Positions 17,562-26,041 of a stretch of DNA of 64,000 bases are shown here, one piece after another. The translations under genes and the position numbers were made by a program. The number at the start of each line of letters is the position of its first letter. Position 1 is the first letter of the stretch. The stretch spans positions 124,001 to 188,000 of the forward strand of contig NZ_JAFJSY010000014.1 in assembly GCF_019857225.1 (NCBI RefSeq), in the 5' to 3' direction. The notes below the pieces were generated by a model. That model saw nothing but the letters and a program-made list of their open reading frames with translations. It searched no databases and was not told the origin of the DNA. The DNA comes from Streptomyces plumbidurans. GTDB lineage: Bacteria > Actinomycetota > Actinomycetes > Streptomycetales > Streptomycetaceae.

Positions 17562-18395
17562 ATGGCCAATGGTTCACGTCAGGCGGCATGGGAGTTCTTC
17601 GGCACGGAGCTGAAACGACAACGCGAGGACGCGGGGCTGACCCAGGCGGAGTTGGGTGCGCGGGTCTTCGTGTCCGGCGCGTATATCGGGCAGTTCGAGC
17701 AGGCGATCCGAAAGCCACAGCTCGATATCGCTTCACGGATCGACGGGATCCTGCAAACCGACGGTATTTTCGGGCGGTTGTGCAGGAAGCTGATTGACGA
17801 TCCCCGGTATGCGGATTACTTCGCCAAGGCGGCGGAGCTGGAGCGGCTCGCGGTGCAGGTTTGCGACTTCGCCCCCGCGCTGGTGCCCGGCCTCTTGCAG
17901 ACGGCGGCGTACTCACGAGCGGTCACCTTGGCGATGAACCCCTTCGCGCCGGACGAGTACATCGACGACAAGGTGTCGGGCCGACTGGAGCGCCAGCGCA
18001 TCCTCAAAAGCGCGCCACGGCCTGTGTATTGGGTGGTCCTGCACGAGCATGTGCTGCGTATCCCGGTCGGCGGGGCAGCGGTGATGGCAGGGCAACTGGA
18101 GCACGTAGCAGCGCTCACGCGTGAGCGGGCGGTGGTGGTACAGGTGTTGCCGTACCAGGCCGGTGCGTACGCGGTCATGAACGGGACGCTGCGCCTCATG
18201 GAGTTCGAGGACGCTCCACCAACGGCCTATACAGAAGCCGTGTATTCGGGGTCGCTGCTGGACGATCCGGCCGTGGTGCAGCGGGCGCAATCGGCATACG
18301 ATCTACTCAGGGCCGCCGCGCTGTCGCCGGAGGCGTCCCTGACGATGATCGAGTCGGCGGCGGAGGACTTCAGACGATGCGCGAGTACGACCTGA
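17562..18395 (+). CDS. XRE-family regulator with DUF5753
   Basis: A 277-residue protein. Residues about 10-65 form the helix-turn-helix (FFGTELKRQREDAGLTQAEL, SGAYIGQFEQAIRKPQ) and the rest is DUF5753, recognisable by VPGLLQTAAYSRAV and the VVLHEHVLRIPVGG region. These proteins partner with small DUF397 proteins, as in the BldB/WhiJ-like systems of Streptomyces development. The DUF397 gene follows with a 19-bp overlap. The ATG at 17562 is preceded by a G-rich stretch rather than a clear Shine-Dalgarno. Confidence 0.88.
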   Translation: MANGSRQAAWEFFGTELKRQREDAGLTQAELGARVFVSGAYIGQFEQAIRKPQLDIASRIDGILQTDGIFGRLCRKLIDDPRYADYFAKAAELERLAVQVCDFAPALVPGLLQTAAYSRAVTLAMNPFAPDEYIDDKVSGRLERQRILKSAPRPVYWVVLHEHVLRIPVGGAAVMAGQLEHVAALTRERAVVVQVLPYQAGAYAVMNGTLRLMEFEDAPPTAYTEAVYSGSLLDDPAVVQRAQSAYDLLRAAALSPEASLTMIESAAEDFRRCASTT

Positions 18396-18655
18396 GCAAC
18401 GCGAGCTGGCGCAAGAGCACGCACAGCGACGGCAACGGCGGCGAGTGCGTCGAGGTCGCGTACGACTTCCCCGGCGCCGCCCGCTGGCGCAAGAGCACCT
18501 ACAGCGACGGCAACGGCGGCAGCTGCGTCGAAGTCGCCGACGGCATCCCTGGAGTCGTCCCCGTTCGGGACAGCAAGGTCACGCACGGGCCCGTCGTGGT
18601 CGTCGGCGCGGCCGCCTGGGCGAAGTTCATCGACTTCACCTCGGCGCACGCGTAG
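18377..18655 (+). CDS. DUF397 protein with two tandem DUF397 units
   Basis: A 92-residue protein in which the DUF397 core occurs twice: ASWRKSTHSDGNGGECVEVA at 9-28 and ARWRKSTYSDGNGGSCVEVA after it, followed by one VPVRDSK end. Normal family members are about 60-70 residues with one unit, so an internal duplication has occurred. DUF397 proteins work with XRE-DUF5753 regulators, here encoded by the overlapping upstream gene. Confidence 0.88.
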   Translation: MREYDLSNASWRKSTHSDGNGGECVEVAYDFPGAARWRKSTYSDGNGGSCVEVADGIPGVVPVRDSKVTHGPVVVVGAAAWAKFIDFTSAHA

Positions 18656-18667
18656 CCGCAGCCGCGC

Positions 18668-18991
18668 TCACCCGACCTGGCGCAGCTCCCCGTCCGCGAA
18701 GACGGCGACCATCATCAGGCTTCCGCCGAGGGCCTCGACGTACCTGGCGACCACGTCGGTCCCGGAGACCTGGCCGCTCTCGATCTGCGACACACGGCCC
18801 TTGCTCACGCCCATCCGTTCCGCCACCTGCTGCTGGGTGTACCCGCGCTCCTGACGCATCTCGACCAACCGCCACGCACGCGCCTCGGCATGCAGTCGCC
18901 GGGCCCCTTCCAGGAACGCGTCCCGGCCGCCGGCCAGTTCTTCGGCACGCTCACGATGCCCACCACCCGACCACTTCGTGTACCCGCTCAC
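18668..18991 (-). CDS. XRE-type antitoxin
   Basis: A 107-residue protein with a helix-turn-helix near its C-terminus (RQERGYTQQQVAERMGVSKG, then RVSQIESG) and a C-terminal VEALGGSLMMVAVFADGE segment typical of HigA/phage-type antitoxins. The GTG start overlaps the toxin stop (GTGA), so translation is coupled. It should neutralise the toxin and repress the operon. Confidence 0.82.
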   Translation of the reverse strand: MSGYTKWSGGGHRERAEELAGGRDAFLEGARRLHAEARAWRLVEMRQERGYTQQQVAERMGVSKGRVSQIESGQVSGTDVVARYVEALGGSLMMVAVFADGELRQVG

Positions 18992-19368
18992 TTCCCCGAC
19001 TCCTTCTTCCGATCGGCCAGGTATTCGGCATAACGACGCTCGGCAAGCGGGATGGCCGCGTCGTACCAAGCGCTCCAGTTCCCTGCTTTGTCGCCTGCCA
19101 CCAGAAGGATCGCGGAACGCCACGGGTCGAACATGAACAGGACGCGCACCTCACTTCGACCTGACGAGCCGGGACGCAGCTCCTTGAGGTTGTGCAAGGC
19201 CGACCCCTTGATCCGATCGACGAGCGGACGCCCCTCGGCAGGCCCGTGACAGGCAAGGATCCAGATCGCTTGGTTCACGAGCACGTACGAGTCCGGATCG
19301 GACTTCTCCAGATCGTGCAGCCATTGATCCACCTCGTCCGTCAGGTAGACATCCCACTGCTCTTCCAC
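18988..19368 (-). CDS. Gp49/HigB-like (RelE superfamily) toxin
   Basis: A 126-residue protein with the DUF891/Gp49 pattern: WDVYLTDEVDQWLHDL at the start, LVDRIKGSALHNLKELRPG in the middle and VRVLFMFDPWRSAILLVAGDK (basic and aromatic active-site region). The family cleaves mRNA on the ribosome. GTG start after GAAAGGG. The gene order toxin then antitoxin matches higBA. A palindrome lies 17 bp upstream. Confidence 0.82.
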   Translation of the reverse strand: MEEQWDVYLTDEVDQWLHDLEKSDPDSYVLVNQAIWILACHGPAEGRPLVDRIKGSALHNLKELRPGSSGRSEVRVLFMFDPWRSAILLVAGDKAGNWSAWYDAAIPLAERRYAEYLADRKKESGK

Positions 19369-19384
19369 GTCAACCCTTTCGCAA

Positions 19385-19402
19385 GTTTAGCAGTCACTAA
19401 AC
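19385..19402. promoter_or_regulatory. Palindrome upstream of toxin-antitoxin operon
   Basis: GTTTAG (19385-19390) and CTAAAC (19397-19402) are perfect inverted repeats separated by 6 bp. The AT-rich content stands out in this GC-rich DNA, and the position just before the toxin start fits autoregulation by the antitoxin. Inference. Confidence 0.6.
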
Positions 19403-19472
19403 CTGCGGCGGGGGCGCTACGACACCGAAATGCGCACCTACACCCGATCGAGCACGTCCCGGCGTCACCGTG

Positions 19473-20141
19473 TCACCGTGTCACCGACACCAACCCCGCC
19501 TCATAAGCCATGATCACCAGCTGCACCCGGTCCCTGGCGTCCAGTTTGGTCAGTAGGCGGGTCAGGTAGGTCTTGGCCGTGGCCACGCTGATGTGGAGTT
19601 CGGCGGCGATCTCGGAGTTGGAGAGGCCGGTGCCGACCAGGGTCAGGACCTCGCGTTCTCTGTCGGTCACCGGCTTCAACTCGCGGCGCCCGGAAACCGG
19701 TTCAGGCCGCGCAGCGAAATCCTGGATCAGGCGGCGCGTCACGCTCGGGGCGATCAGTGCGTCCCCGGCGGCCACGACGCGCACGGCGGCGATGATGTCG
19801 TCCAAGGCCATGTCCTTGACCAGGAAACCGGACGCGCCGGCGCGCAGCGCCCCGTAGACGTAGGCGTCGTCGTCGAAGGTGGTCAGGACCACCACCCTGG
19901 CCCCGGGGCCCGCCTCCGTGATGCGGCGCGTTGCCTCGATTCCGTCCATGCCGGGCATGCGGATGTCCATGACGACCACGTCCGGGGCGAGTTCGGCGGC
20001 CAGCCGCACCCCCTCCTCCCCTGTGCCCGCCTCGCCGACCACGTCGACGTCGGGGAGGTCGGCCATGACCATGCTGAGTGCGGTACGGATGAGCTCCTGG
20101 TCGTCGACGAGCAGGACGCGGACCGGCGGCAGCCCGCTCAT
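19473..20141 (-). CDS. NarL/LuxR-type response regulator
   Basis: A 222-residue protein. The receiver domain (about 7-122) has Asp12-13, phosphoacceptor Asp59 in VVVMDIRMPGMDG, and Lys in LVKD. The C-terminal LuxR helix-turn-helix is LTDREREVLTLVGTGLSNSEI-like, followed by AAELHISVATAKTYLTRLL. It overlaps the sensor kinase start by 4 bp. The divergent ABC exporter at 21477 is its probable target. Confidence 0.92.
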   Translation of the reverse strand: MSGLPPVRVLLVDDQELIRTALSMVMADLPDVDVVGEAGTGEEGVRLAAELAPDVVVMDIRMPGMDGIEATRRITEAGPGARVVVLTTFDDDAYVYGALRAGASGFLVKDMALDDIIAAVRVVAAGDALIAPSVTRRLIQDFAARPEPVSGRRELKPVTDREREVLTLVGTGLSNSEIAAELHISVATAKTYLTRLLTKLDARDRVQLVIMAYEAGLVSVTR

Positions 20142-21343
20142 CGCGTGGCCGCCGGGAGCGGCAGGCGGGCGGCGACGCGGAAACCGCCCTCGGAGCGCGG
20201 CGCGGCGGTGAACTCGCCGTGCAGGAGGGCGACGCGTTCGCGCATGCCGACCAGGCCGAACCCGGTGTCGGTGCCGGTGTCGCGGCCGCGGCCGTCGTCG
20301 GTGATCTCCAGGGCGAGGGCGTCGTCGCCGTAGTGCAATGTGACATGGCACTGGTGCGTGCCCGCGTGCCGTACGACGTTCGTGACCGACTCCTGCACGA
20401 TGCGGAACGCCGACAGGTCGATGTCCGGCGGGAGTTGGCGTCGGGATCCCGAGCGCCGTACCTCCACCCGCACCCCCGCCGCCGTCGTCGTGGCGGCCAG
20501 CCGGTCGACGTCCTCCAGGCCGGCGGGCGTGGCGGGCGCGGCATCCGGCGTCTGCCCCTCGTCCGCCGCTCGCAGCGCGACCAGCATGCGGCGCAGGCCC
20601 GCCAGGGTCTCCCGGCCCTCGTTCTCCACGGCCCGCATGGCCGCGAGGGACGCTTCCGGGCGGGTCGTGGCGACGCGGGACGCCGCTCCGGCCTGGAGGG
20701 CGATGATGCCGATGCTGTGGGCGACGGTGTCGTGCATCTCGCGGGCGATGCGCAGCCGTTCCTCCGTGACGGCCCGCGCCGCGTGCTGGGCGCCGATCCG
20801 CTCGGCGTGCACGCGGGCCTCGTGCGCGGAGTTGCCCAGCAGCCAGGCGATGACCGTGACGAGGGCGACGGCCAGCTCCGCGGACATGCCGACGGTCCAG
20901 CCGCGCAGCAGCCGTACGGAAAGATACGCAGCCAGCGTGCCGACCGCCACGGCCAGGGCGGTCAGCGCGAGGCGCCGGGGCTGTGCGGCCGCGATGAAGT
21001 AGAGGGTCACCACGGTGGTGAGGTACTGCGCCATCGGCAGCTCGCCCGTGCCGATGGTGCTCGTCTCGAAGATCGCGGCCACGACGGTCAGGACGAGCGC
21101 GGGCAGCGGCCTGCGCGTCAGCAGCCGGCTGCCCTGGAACGCCAGCGCGGTGGACAGCGCGAGGACGGTCAGGCCGTCCCAGCGGTACAGCTGGGCCGCC
21201 GGCAGCTTCCCCGGCTCGCTCTCGCCGGGCAGCCGTACGGTCGTCAGCAGGGTGAGCAGCGTGGTCGCGCACCACACGAGCGCCGTCCAGGCGCCCGGCG
21301 GCACGCGCTTGACCAGGGGCAGCGGGGGCGTGATGGCCGACAT
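20138..21343 (-). CDS. Sensor histidine kinase (NarL-type, HisKA_3)
   Basis: A 401-residue membrane kinase. The N-terminal half has four to six hydrophobic helices; the HisKA_3 phosphorylation site is in REMHDTVAHSIGIIALQAGA and the ATPase domain shows IVQESVTNVVRHAG (N box) and DDGRG...GFGLVGMRERV (G boxes). It has little extracellular loop, suggesting an intramembrane sensor. Coupled to the response regulator by ATGA. An upstream ATG at about 21409 would extend it. Confidence 0.9.
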   Translation of the reverse strand: MSAITPPLPLVKRVPPGAWTALVWCATTLLTLLTTVRLPGESEPGKLPAAQLYRWDGLTVLALSTALAFQGSRLLTRRPLPALVLTVVAAIFETSTIGTGELPMAQYLTTVVTLYFIAAAQPRRLALTALAVAVGTLAAYLSVRLLRGWTVGMSAELAVALVTVIAWLLGNSAHEARVHAERIGAQHAARAVTEERLRIAREMHDTVAHSIGIIALQAGAASRVATTRPEASLAAMRAVENEGRETLAGLRRMLVALRAADEGQTPDAAPATPAGLEDVDRLAATTTAAGVRVEVRRSGSRRQLPPDIDLSAFRIVQESVTNVVRHAGTHQCHVTLHYGDDALALEITDDGRGRDTGTDTGFGLVGMRERVALLHGEFTAAPRSEGGFRVAARLPLPAATR

Positions 21344-21476
21344 GCCGCGATCGTAGGCGGGCGGGCGCGCTCGGTCATCGGCCCGGGGACGTACAACCAC
21401 GGTCGACATCGGGAGTGCGTGGGTGTCGGCGCCGGGCCGATGTGCGGGCGGGCCGGTCCGCGGGAGCGTGGTCCGC

Positions 21477-22391
21477 ATGATCGAGGTCGACCAGCTCACC
21501 AAGCGCTACGGCCCCACGACGGCCGTCCGGAATCTGTCCTTCACCGTCCGCCCCGGCCGGGTCACCGGCTTCCTCGGCCCGAACGGCGCGGGCAAGACGA
21601 CGACGCTGCGCATGCTGCTGGGGCTCGTCGAGCCGAGCGCCGGCACCGCCACCGTCGACGGCCGCTCCTTCCGCACCCGCCCGCGCGGCCTGCGCCACGT
21701 AGGGGCCCTGCTCGACGCCCACGACGTGCACGGTGGGCGCAGCGCGCGGGCCCATCTGCACGCGCTGGCCCGCAGCAACCGCATCCCGGTGGCGCGGGTG
21801 GACGAGGTGCTCGCGGAGGTCGGGCTGACCGGCAGCGCGGCCCGCCGCCGGACCGGCACCTTCTCCCTCGGCATGAAGCAGCGGCTCGGCATCGCGGCCG
21901 CGCTGCTCGGGGACCCGCCGGTGCTGATGTTCGACGAACCGCTCAACGGGCTCGATCCGGAAGGCGTGTTGTGGGTGCGGGAGCTGTTCCGGCGCCTGGC
22001 GCGCGAGGGCCGTACGGTCTTCGTCTCCAGCCATCTGATGTCCGAAATGGAGCACACGGCCGAGGAGTTGGTCGTCATCGGCCGCGGTGAACTCATCGCC
22101 GCCGAGAGCCTCACGGAGTTCGCCTCGCGCGGGACGGCACCGACGGTGACGGTCAGCTCGCCGGACGCGGGCCGGCTGGCCGCCGTACTGACGGCCGAGG
22201 GCGTGGTGGTGACCCCGCACGACGAGGAGACCCTGCGGGTGCGCGGCGCGAGTGCGGCCCGCGTCGGCGAGCTGGCTCACGAACACCGCTTCCTACTGCG
22301 GGAGTTGACCACGCAGACGGCCTCGCTGGAGGCGGCCTTCATGGAACTGACCGCCGACAGCGTCGAGTACGCGGCAGGAGAAACCCGTTGA
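21477..22391 (+). CDS. ABC exporter ATP-binding protein (DrrA-like)
   Basis: A 304-residue ATPase. Walker A is GPNGAGKT, the signature is FSLGMKQRL and Walker B is VLMFDEPLNGLDPEG. A C-terminal domain of about 90 residues follows, as in DrrA/CcmA-type exporters. It pairs with the permease at 22411. The divergent two-component system suggests control by an envelope or drug signal. The start was taken at the ATG before IEVDQLTKRYG. Confidence 0.9.
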   Translation: MIEVDQLTKRYGPTTAVRNLSFTVRPGRVTGFLGPNGAGKTTTLRMLLGLVEPSAGTATVDGRSFRTRPRGLRHVGALLDAHDVHGGRSARAHLHALARSNRIPVARVDEVLAEVGLTGSAARRRTGTFSLGMKQRLGIAAALLGDPPVLMFDEPLNGLDPEGVLWVRELFRRLAREGRTVFVSSHLMSEMEHTAEELVVIGRGELIAAESLTEFASRGTAPTVTVSSPDAGRLAAVLTAEGVVVTPHDEETLRVRGASAARVGELAHEHRFLLRELTTQTASLEAAFMELTADSVEYAAGETR

Positions 22392-22410
22392 CCACCGCAG
22401 GAGAGACCCG

Positions 22411-23241
22411 ATGACCACCCTCGCCGTCCCGGCCGCCCGCTTCACCGACCTGCTCGCCGCCGAGTGGATCAAACTCCGCTCCCTGCGCTCCACTTACTGG
22501 GCGCTCGGCTCGTGCGCCCTGGTCCTGATCGCCTTCAACGCGAACGCGGCCCGCGCCGACTACGTCAACTACCCGCACTACGACGGGCCGATCCGCCGCG
22601 AGTTCGTCTACTGGGCGCTGCGCGACGCCTTCACCTCGGGGGCCACGATGATGATGATCCTGGCGACCGCGGGCATCGGCGCGATCACGGTCGTCGGCGA
22701 GTACGGGACGGGCCTGATCCGTACGACGTTCACCGCCGTGCCCGACCGGCGGGCGCTGATGACCGCCAAGGTGCTCGTCGTGACGGCGGTGATGACTGTG
22801 TACGGCGCGGTCGTCGCCGGCGCCTCCTTCGCCGCCTCGCAGGCCATCCTGGACGGCCGTGGCCTGGGCGTGGCGATCGGCCACCCAGGCGCCTGGCGCG
22901 TGGTCGTGGCCTCGGCGCTGCTCGCCCCGGTGAGCGCCCTGGTCGGCATGGGCATGGGCGCGCTGATCCGGCACAGCGCGACCACGATGATCCTGACGAC
23001 GCTCGTCCTGCTGCTCCTGCCCGCCTTCGTCACGGACCGCTACCACTGGACGGCCTGCGTCCGCAACGCGCTCCCGTACAACGCCTGGGTGCGCCTGGTC
23101 GACATCGGCTACGGCGACCATCCCTTCACCCTGGTCCCCAGGTTCCCGACGACGGTCGGCGGCGGATGGGTCGTGTTCGCGGTGTGGGCGGGGGTCGCGG
23201 CCGTACTGACGGTGGTGGTCGTGGAGCGACGGGACGTCTGA
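22411..23241 (+). CDS. ABC exporter permease (ABC-2 type)
   Basis: A 276-residue protein with six hydrophobic segments and a short N-terminal cytoplasmic region (FTDLLAAEWIKLRSLRSTYW), the usual start of Streptomyces ABC-2 permeases. The GEYGTGLIRTTFTAVPDRR loop is typical of this type. It begins 19 bp after the ATPase stop behind GGAGAGACC and would form the membrane part of the exporter. Confidence 0.88.
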   Translation: MTTLAVPAARFTDLLAAEWIKLRSLRSTYWALGSCALVLIAFNANAARADYVNYPHYDGPIRREFVYWALRDAFTSGATMMMILATAGIGAITVVGEYGTGLIRTTFTAVPDRRALMTAKVLVVTAVMTVYGAVVAGASFAASQAILDGRGLGVAIGHPGAWRVVVASALLAPVSALVGMGMGALIRHSATTMILTTLVLLLLPAFVTDRYHWTACVRNALPYNAWVRLVDIGYGDHPFTLVPRFPTTVGGGWVVFAVWAGVAAVLTVVVVERRDV

Positions 23242-23275
23242 CGTATCTGACGTATGACCAGCCCTGCCCCGGCAC

Positions 23276-23288
23276 GGGGGTAACCCCC
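23276..23288. terminator. Short GC hairpin after ABC permease
   Basis: GGGGG-TAA-CCCCC, with surrounding ACGG/CTGT giving weak extra pairing. It lies about 35 bp after the permease stop and before the peptidase promoter region. A weak terminator at best. Confidence 0.35.
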
Positions 23289-23349
23289 CCTGTCGACAAG
23301 GCTGTTGGCCGGATGGGCGGCACGGCCCGGGTCCGGGACGCTCGTAGGC

Positions 23350-24831
23350 ATGAAGGAGATCACGAAGAGCGCCGCCCTGATCGCAGCCGCCTCCGGCATC
23401 GTCTTCGGTGTCCTCACGCCCCTGAGCGCGTCCGCGGCGGACGCGTCCTCCGGCCTGAAGTGGGGCAGGTGCGACGGCGCCGGGCTCGACCCGCGCCAGC
23501 AGTGCGCGACCTTGAAGGTCCCGCTGGACCATGCCCACCCCGACGGCCCGAAGATCGACCTCGCCCTCTCCCGGATCCCCGCCGAGAAGCCGTCCGCCCG
23601 CCGGGGCGTGCTGCTGCTCATCCCGGGAGGACCCGGCGGAACCAGCCTCGACGACCCCTCCGGCAAGGGACAGAAGCTGCCGCAGGAGGTGCGCAACGCC
23701 TACGACCTGATCGGGTACGCCCCGCGCGGCAACGCCCCCTCCACGACCACCAGTTGCGGGCTCGAACACCGTGACCTCGCGCTGACCGCCTCGCGGCCGT
23801 GGCCCGCGCCCGACGGGTCCGTCGCCGGGAACATGGCCACCGCCCGGCGCATGGCGAGCGCCTGCGCCCGCAACGGCGGTGCGCTGATGCGGCACATCAG
23901 CACGGTCGACAACGCCTACGACGTCGACAGCATCCGGGCCGCCCTCGGCGAGCGGAAGCTGTCCGCGTGGGGCGTCTCGTACGGGACGTACGTCGGAGCC
24001 GTCTACGCCCAGCTCTTCCCCGGGCGCACCGACCGCATCGTGCTCGACAGCAACGACAACCCCGACCCCGTCAACCCGGAGCGCGCCTGGGTGAAAATCA
24101 CCGAGGCGGGCGTCGAGGACAACTTCCCCGAGTTCGCCAAGTGGGCCGCCGCACCCGGCAATCCGTACCGCCTCGCCGACACGCCCGCCGAGGTGCGCCC
24201 GCTCTTCCTCGGGCTCGCCGCCCGGCTGGACCGCGAACCGCTCCCCTGGCCCGGCGCCAACCCCGAGGAACTGAACGGCAACGTGCTGCGCCAGTCCATG
24301 CTGAACAGCCTCTACGACCCCGACGACTACCCGGAGTTGGCCCAGCTGATCCTGGCCGCGCAGAACGGCACGGCACTGCCCGCACCGCAGTCCCCGCCGG
24401 ATTCCGTGCTGCAGACCATGACCGCGGTCGGCGCCGCCACCATCTGCAACGACGCCGCCTGGCCGCGCTCGACTGCCGTGTACGAAAAGGGAGTTGAGAA
24501 GAGCCGGGCCGCGTACCCGCTCACCGCCGGCATGCCCCGCAACGCGATGCTGTGCGCCGCCTGGCCGTGGCGGCCGAAGCAGCCACCGGTGCGGATCACC
24601 GACCGGGGACCGTCCAACATCCTGCTCGTCCAGGACAAGCGCGACGTCGCAACCCCCCTGAGCGGCGCCCTGAAGCTGCGCAATGCCTTCGGCCACCGTG
24701 CCGTCATGGTGACCAACGACTCCACCGGCCACGACGCCTATCTCGCCAACGGCACCTCGTGCGGCGACGCGACGGTCTCGCGGTTCCTGGCAACGGGCGA
24801 ACGGCCACGACGGGACGTGTACTGCCGCTAG
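23350..24831 (+). CDS. Secreted alpha/beta-hydrolase, tripeptidyl aminopeptidase-like (S33)
   Basis: A 493-residue protein with a signal peptide (to about residue 27, ending ASAADA). The alpha/beta-hydrolase marks are the oxyanion HGGPGG-like LLIPGGPGGTS, nucleophile elbow GVSYGTYVGA, Asp in QDKRDVATP and His in STGHDAYL. Members such as SlpD/SlpE and Tap remove tripeptides from secreted proteins. The usual DPRGxGxST is here APRGNAPST, so the specificity may differ. Confidence 0.87.
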   Translation: MKEITKSAALIAAASGIVFGVLTPLSASAADASSGLKWGRCDGAGLDPRQQCATLKVPLDHAHPDGPKIDLALSRIPAEKPSARRGVLLLIPGGPGGTSLDDPSGKGQKLPQEVRNAYDLIGYAPRGNAPSTTTSCGLEHRDLALTASRPWPAPDGSVAGNMATARRMASACARNGGALMRHISTVDNAYDVDSIRAALGERKLSAWGVSYGTYVGAVYAQLFPGRTDRIVLDSNDNPDPVNPERAWVKITEAGVEDNFPEFAKWAAAPGNPYRLADTPAEVRPLFLGLAARLDREPLPWPGANPEELNGNVLRQSMLNSLYDPDDYPELAQLILAAQNGTALPAPQSPPDSVLQTMTAVGAATICNDAAWPRSTAVYEKGVEKSRAAYPLTAGMPRNAMLCAAWPWRPKQPPVRITDRGPSNILLVQDKRDVATPLSGALKLRNAFGHRAVMVTNDSTGHDAYLANGTSCGDATVSRFLATGERPRRDVYCR

Positions 24832-24840
24832 CCGACGCGT

Positions 24841-25953
24841 CTACCGCCGCTGAGCGCACCCGCCGTACTGCCGCGCCAGCGCGTAAAACGCCTCCTTCGG
24901 TTCCCAGTGCCAGCCCGAACGCGGGTCGTCGGGGCGGTCCTTGATGACCTTGGTGATGCTGTAGCTGGCCATGTCGAGGTCCTTCTTGGGGTTGTCGGCG
25001 CGGTGCGGGGCGTCCGGGGTGACGAACTCGAAGGCCATCGCCGCGTACAGGCCCATCGACTCGAAGACCCGCACCAGGTCGGTCAGATAGACGGCCTGGG
25101 TGTGCTCGCTGCGCACCAGGTCGCCCTTGATCTCGCCCTTGTCGTAGTCGACGACGTTCCAGCCCATGCCGCCCGCCTGGGGCGCGCCTTTGTAGGTGCA
25201 GGTGCCGAACTCGGTGATGGCCAGGGGCTTGCCCCAGCGCAGGTGTTTCCTCAACTCCCGTACGTAGTCGGCGTGGTGGCGGAAGTACGAGTAGTAGTCG
25301 ATGCCGACGATGTCGAAGAGCCGCCAGTCGACCTGGTCGTCCTGGGCGGCGGCGTAGCTGAGGTTTCCGTGGAATACGGACCGGCCGAGTGCCGCCGCCT
25401 TCGCGGTGAAGCGGTCGAGGCGGTGCTGCATCTTCACGGGGTCGAAGGTGCCGTTCAGCATGTTCTCCACCCGGTCCATGACCGTCGCCCCCGGCACGAT
25501 CCCGGGCACGAACAGCCAGAACTCGCAGCCCACGCTGAAGTCGACGCTCGCGCCCTGGCGCCGCAGCCGCTCCGCGAACCGGCCGCACTCGGCCATGTGC
25601 TCCAGGATGTCCCGCTCCGGTGCGTCCGCGAGGGTCGGCTGCAGCCAGACGTGCAGCCCGCGCTCGGCGGCCTCGACGGCCGTCGCGGTGAGACGGTCCA
25701 CGCCGTCACCGGTCACGTCGACGGTGTCCGCGTGCAGCCGGTCCCTGATGGCACCGATGTCCCGTCGCATCCGGGCGGCGCTCCACGCGGTCCCCGGTGT
25801 CTCGCCCTCGCCGACGGTGTAGACGACGCCGCGGTGCCGAAGGCCCCTTCCGGACGCGGCTGCCGGACGGGACGGCAGCACCGTCGCCGCGGCCGAGAGC
25901 GCCGCCGCCCCGGCGAGGAACTGTGCCCGGCTGATCCCCTTGGTCTTCTCCAT
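24841..25953 (-). CDS. Secreted TIM-barrel glycosidase-like protein
   Basis: A 370-residue protein with an N-terminal export signal (KGISRAQFLAGAAALSAAA, one Arg only, so Sec or weak Tat). The rest looks like a (beta/alpha)8 barrel: VGCEFW may supply the acid/base Glu after strand 4 and ITEFGT the nucleophile Glu after strand 7, as in clan GH-A hydrolases. I cannot assign a family. Similar Streptomyces proteins are sometimes labelled abortive infection proteins, for which I see no support. Confidence 0.6.
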   Translation of the reverse strand: MEKTKGISRAQFLAGAAALSAAATVLPSRPAAASGRGLRHRGVVYTVGEGETPGTAWSAARMRRDIGAIRDRLHADTVDVTGDGVDRLTATAVEAAERGLHVWLQPTLADAPERDILEHMAECGRFAERLRRQGASVDFSVGCEFWLFVPGIVPGATVMDRVENMLNGTFDPVKMQHRLDRFTAKAAALGRSVFHGNLSYAAAQDDQVDWRLFDIVGIDYYSYFRHHADYVRELRKHLRWGKPLAITEFGTCTYKGAPQAGGMGWNVVDYDKGEIKGDLVRSEHTQAVYLTDLVRVFESMGLYAAMAFEFVTPDAPHRADNPKKDLDMASYSITKVIKDRPDDPRSGWHWEPKEAFYALARQYGGCAQRR

Positions 25954-26041
25954 GCCGTTCACTGTGCCGAGCACCGGCGCGGTCCGCCGTCCCCCGATGG
26001 TCTACGCCCGCGCAACCAAGGGATGACGTACGGCGTCGATC

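Noticed and set aside
24841..25953. An abortive infection (phage defence) gene
   Set aside because: It is exported and TIM-barrel-like with glycosidase-style Glu residues, and no other defence gene is nearby.
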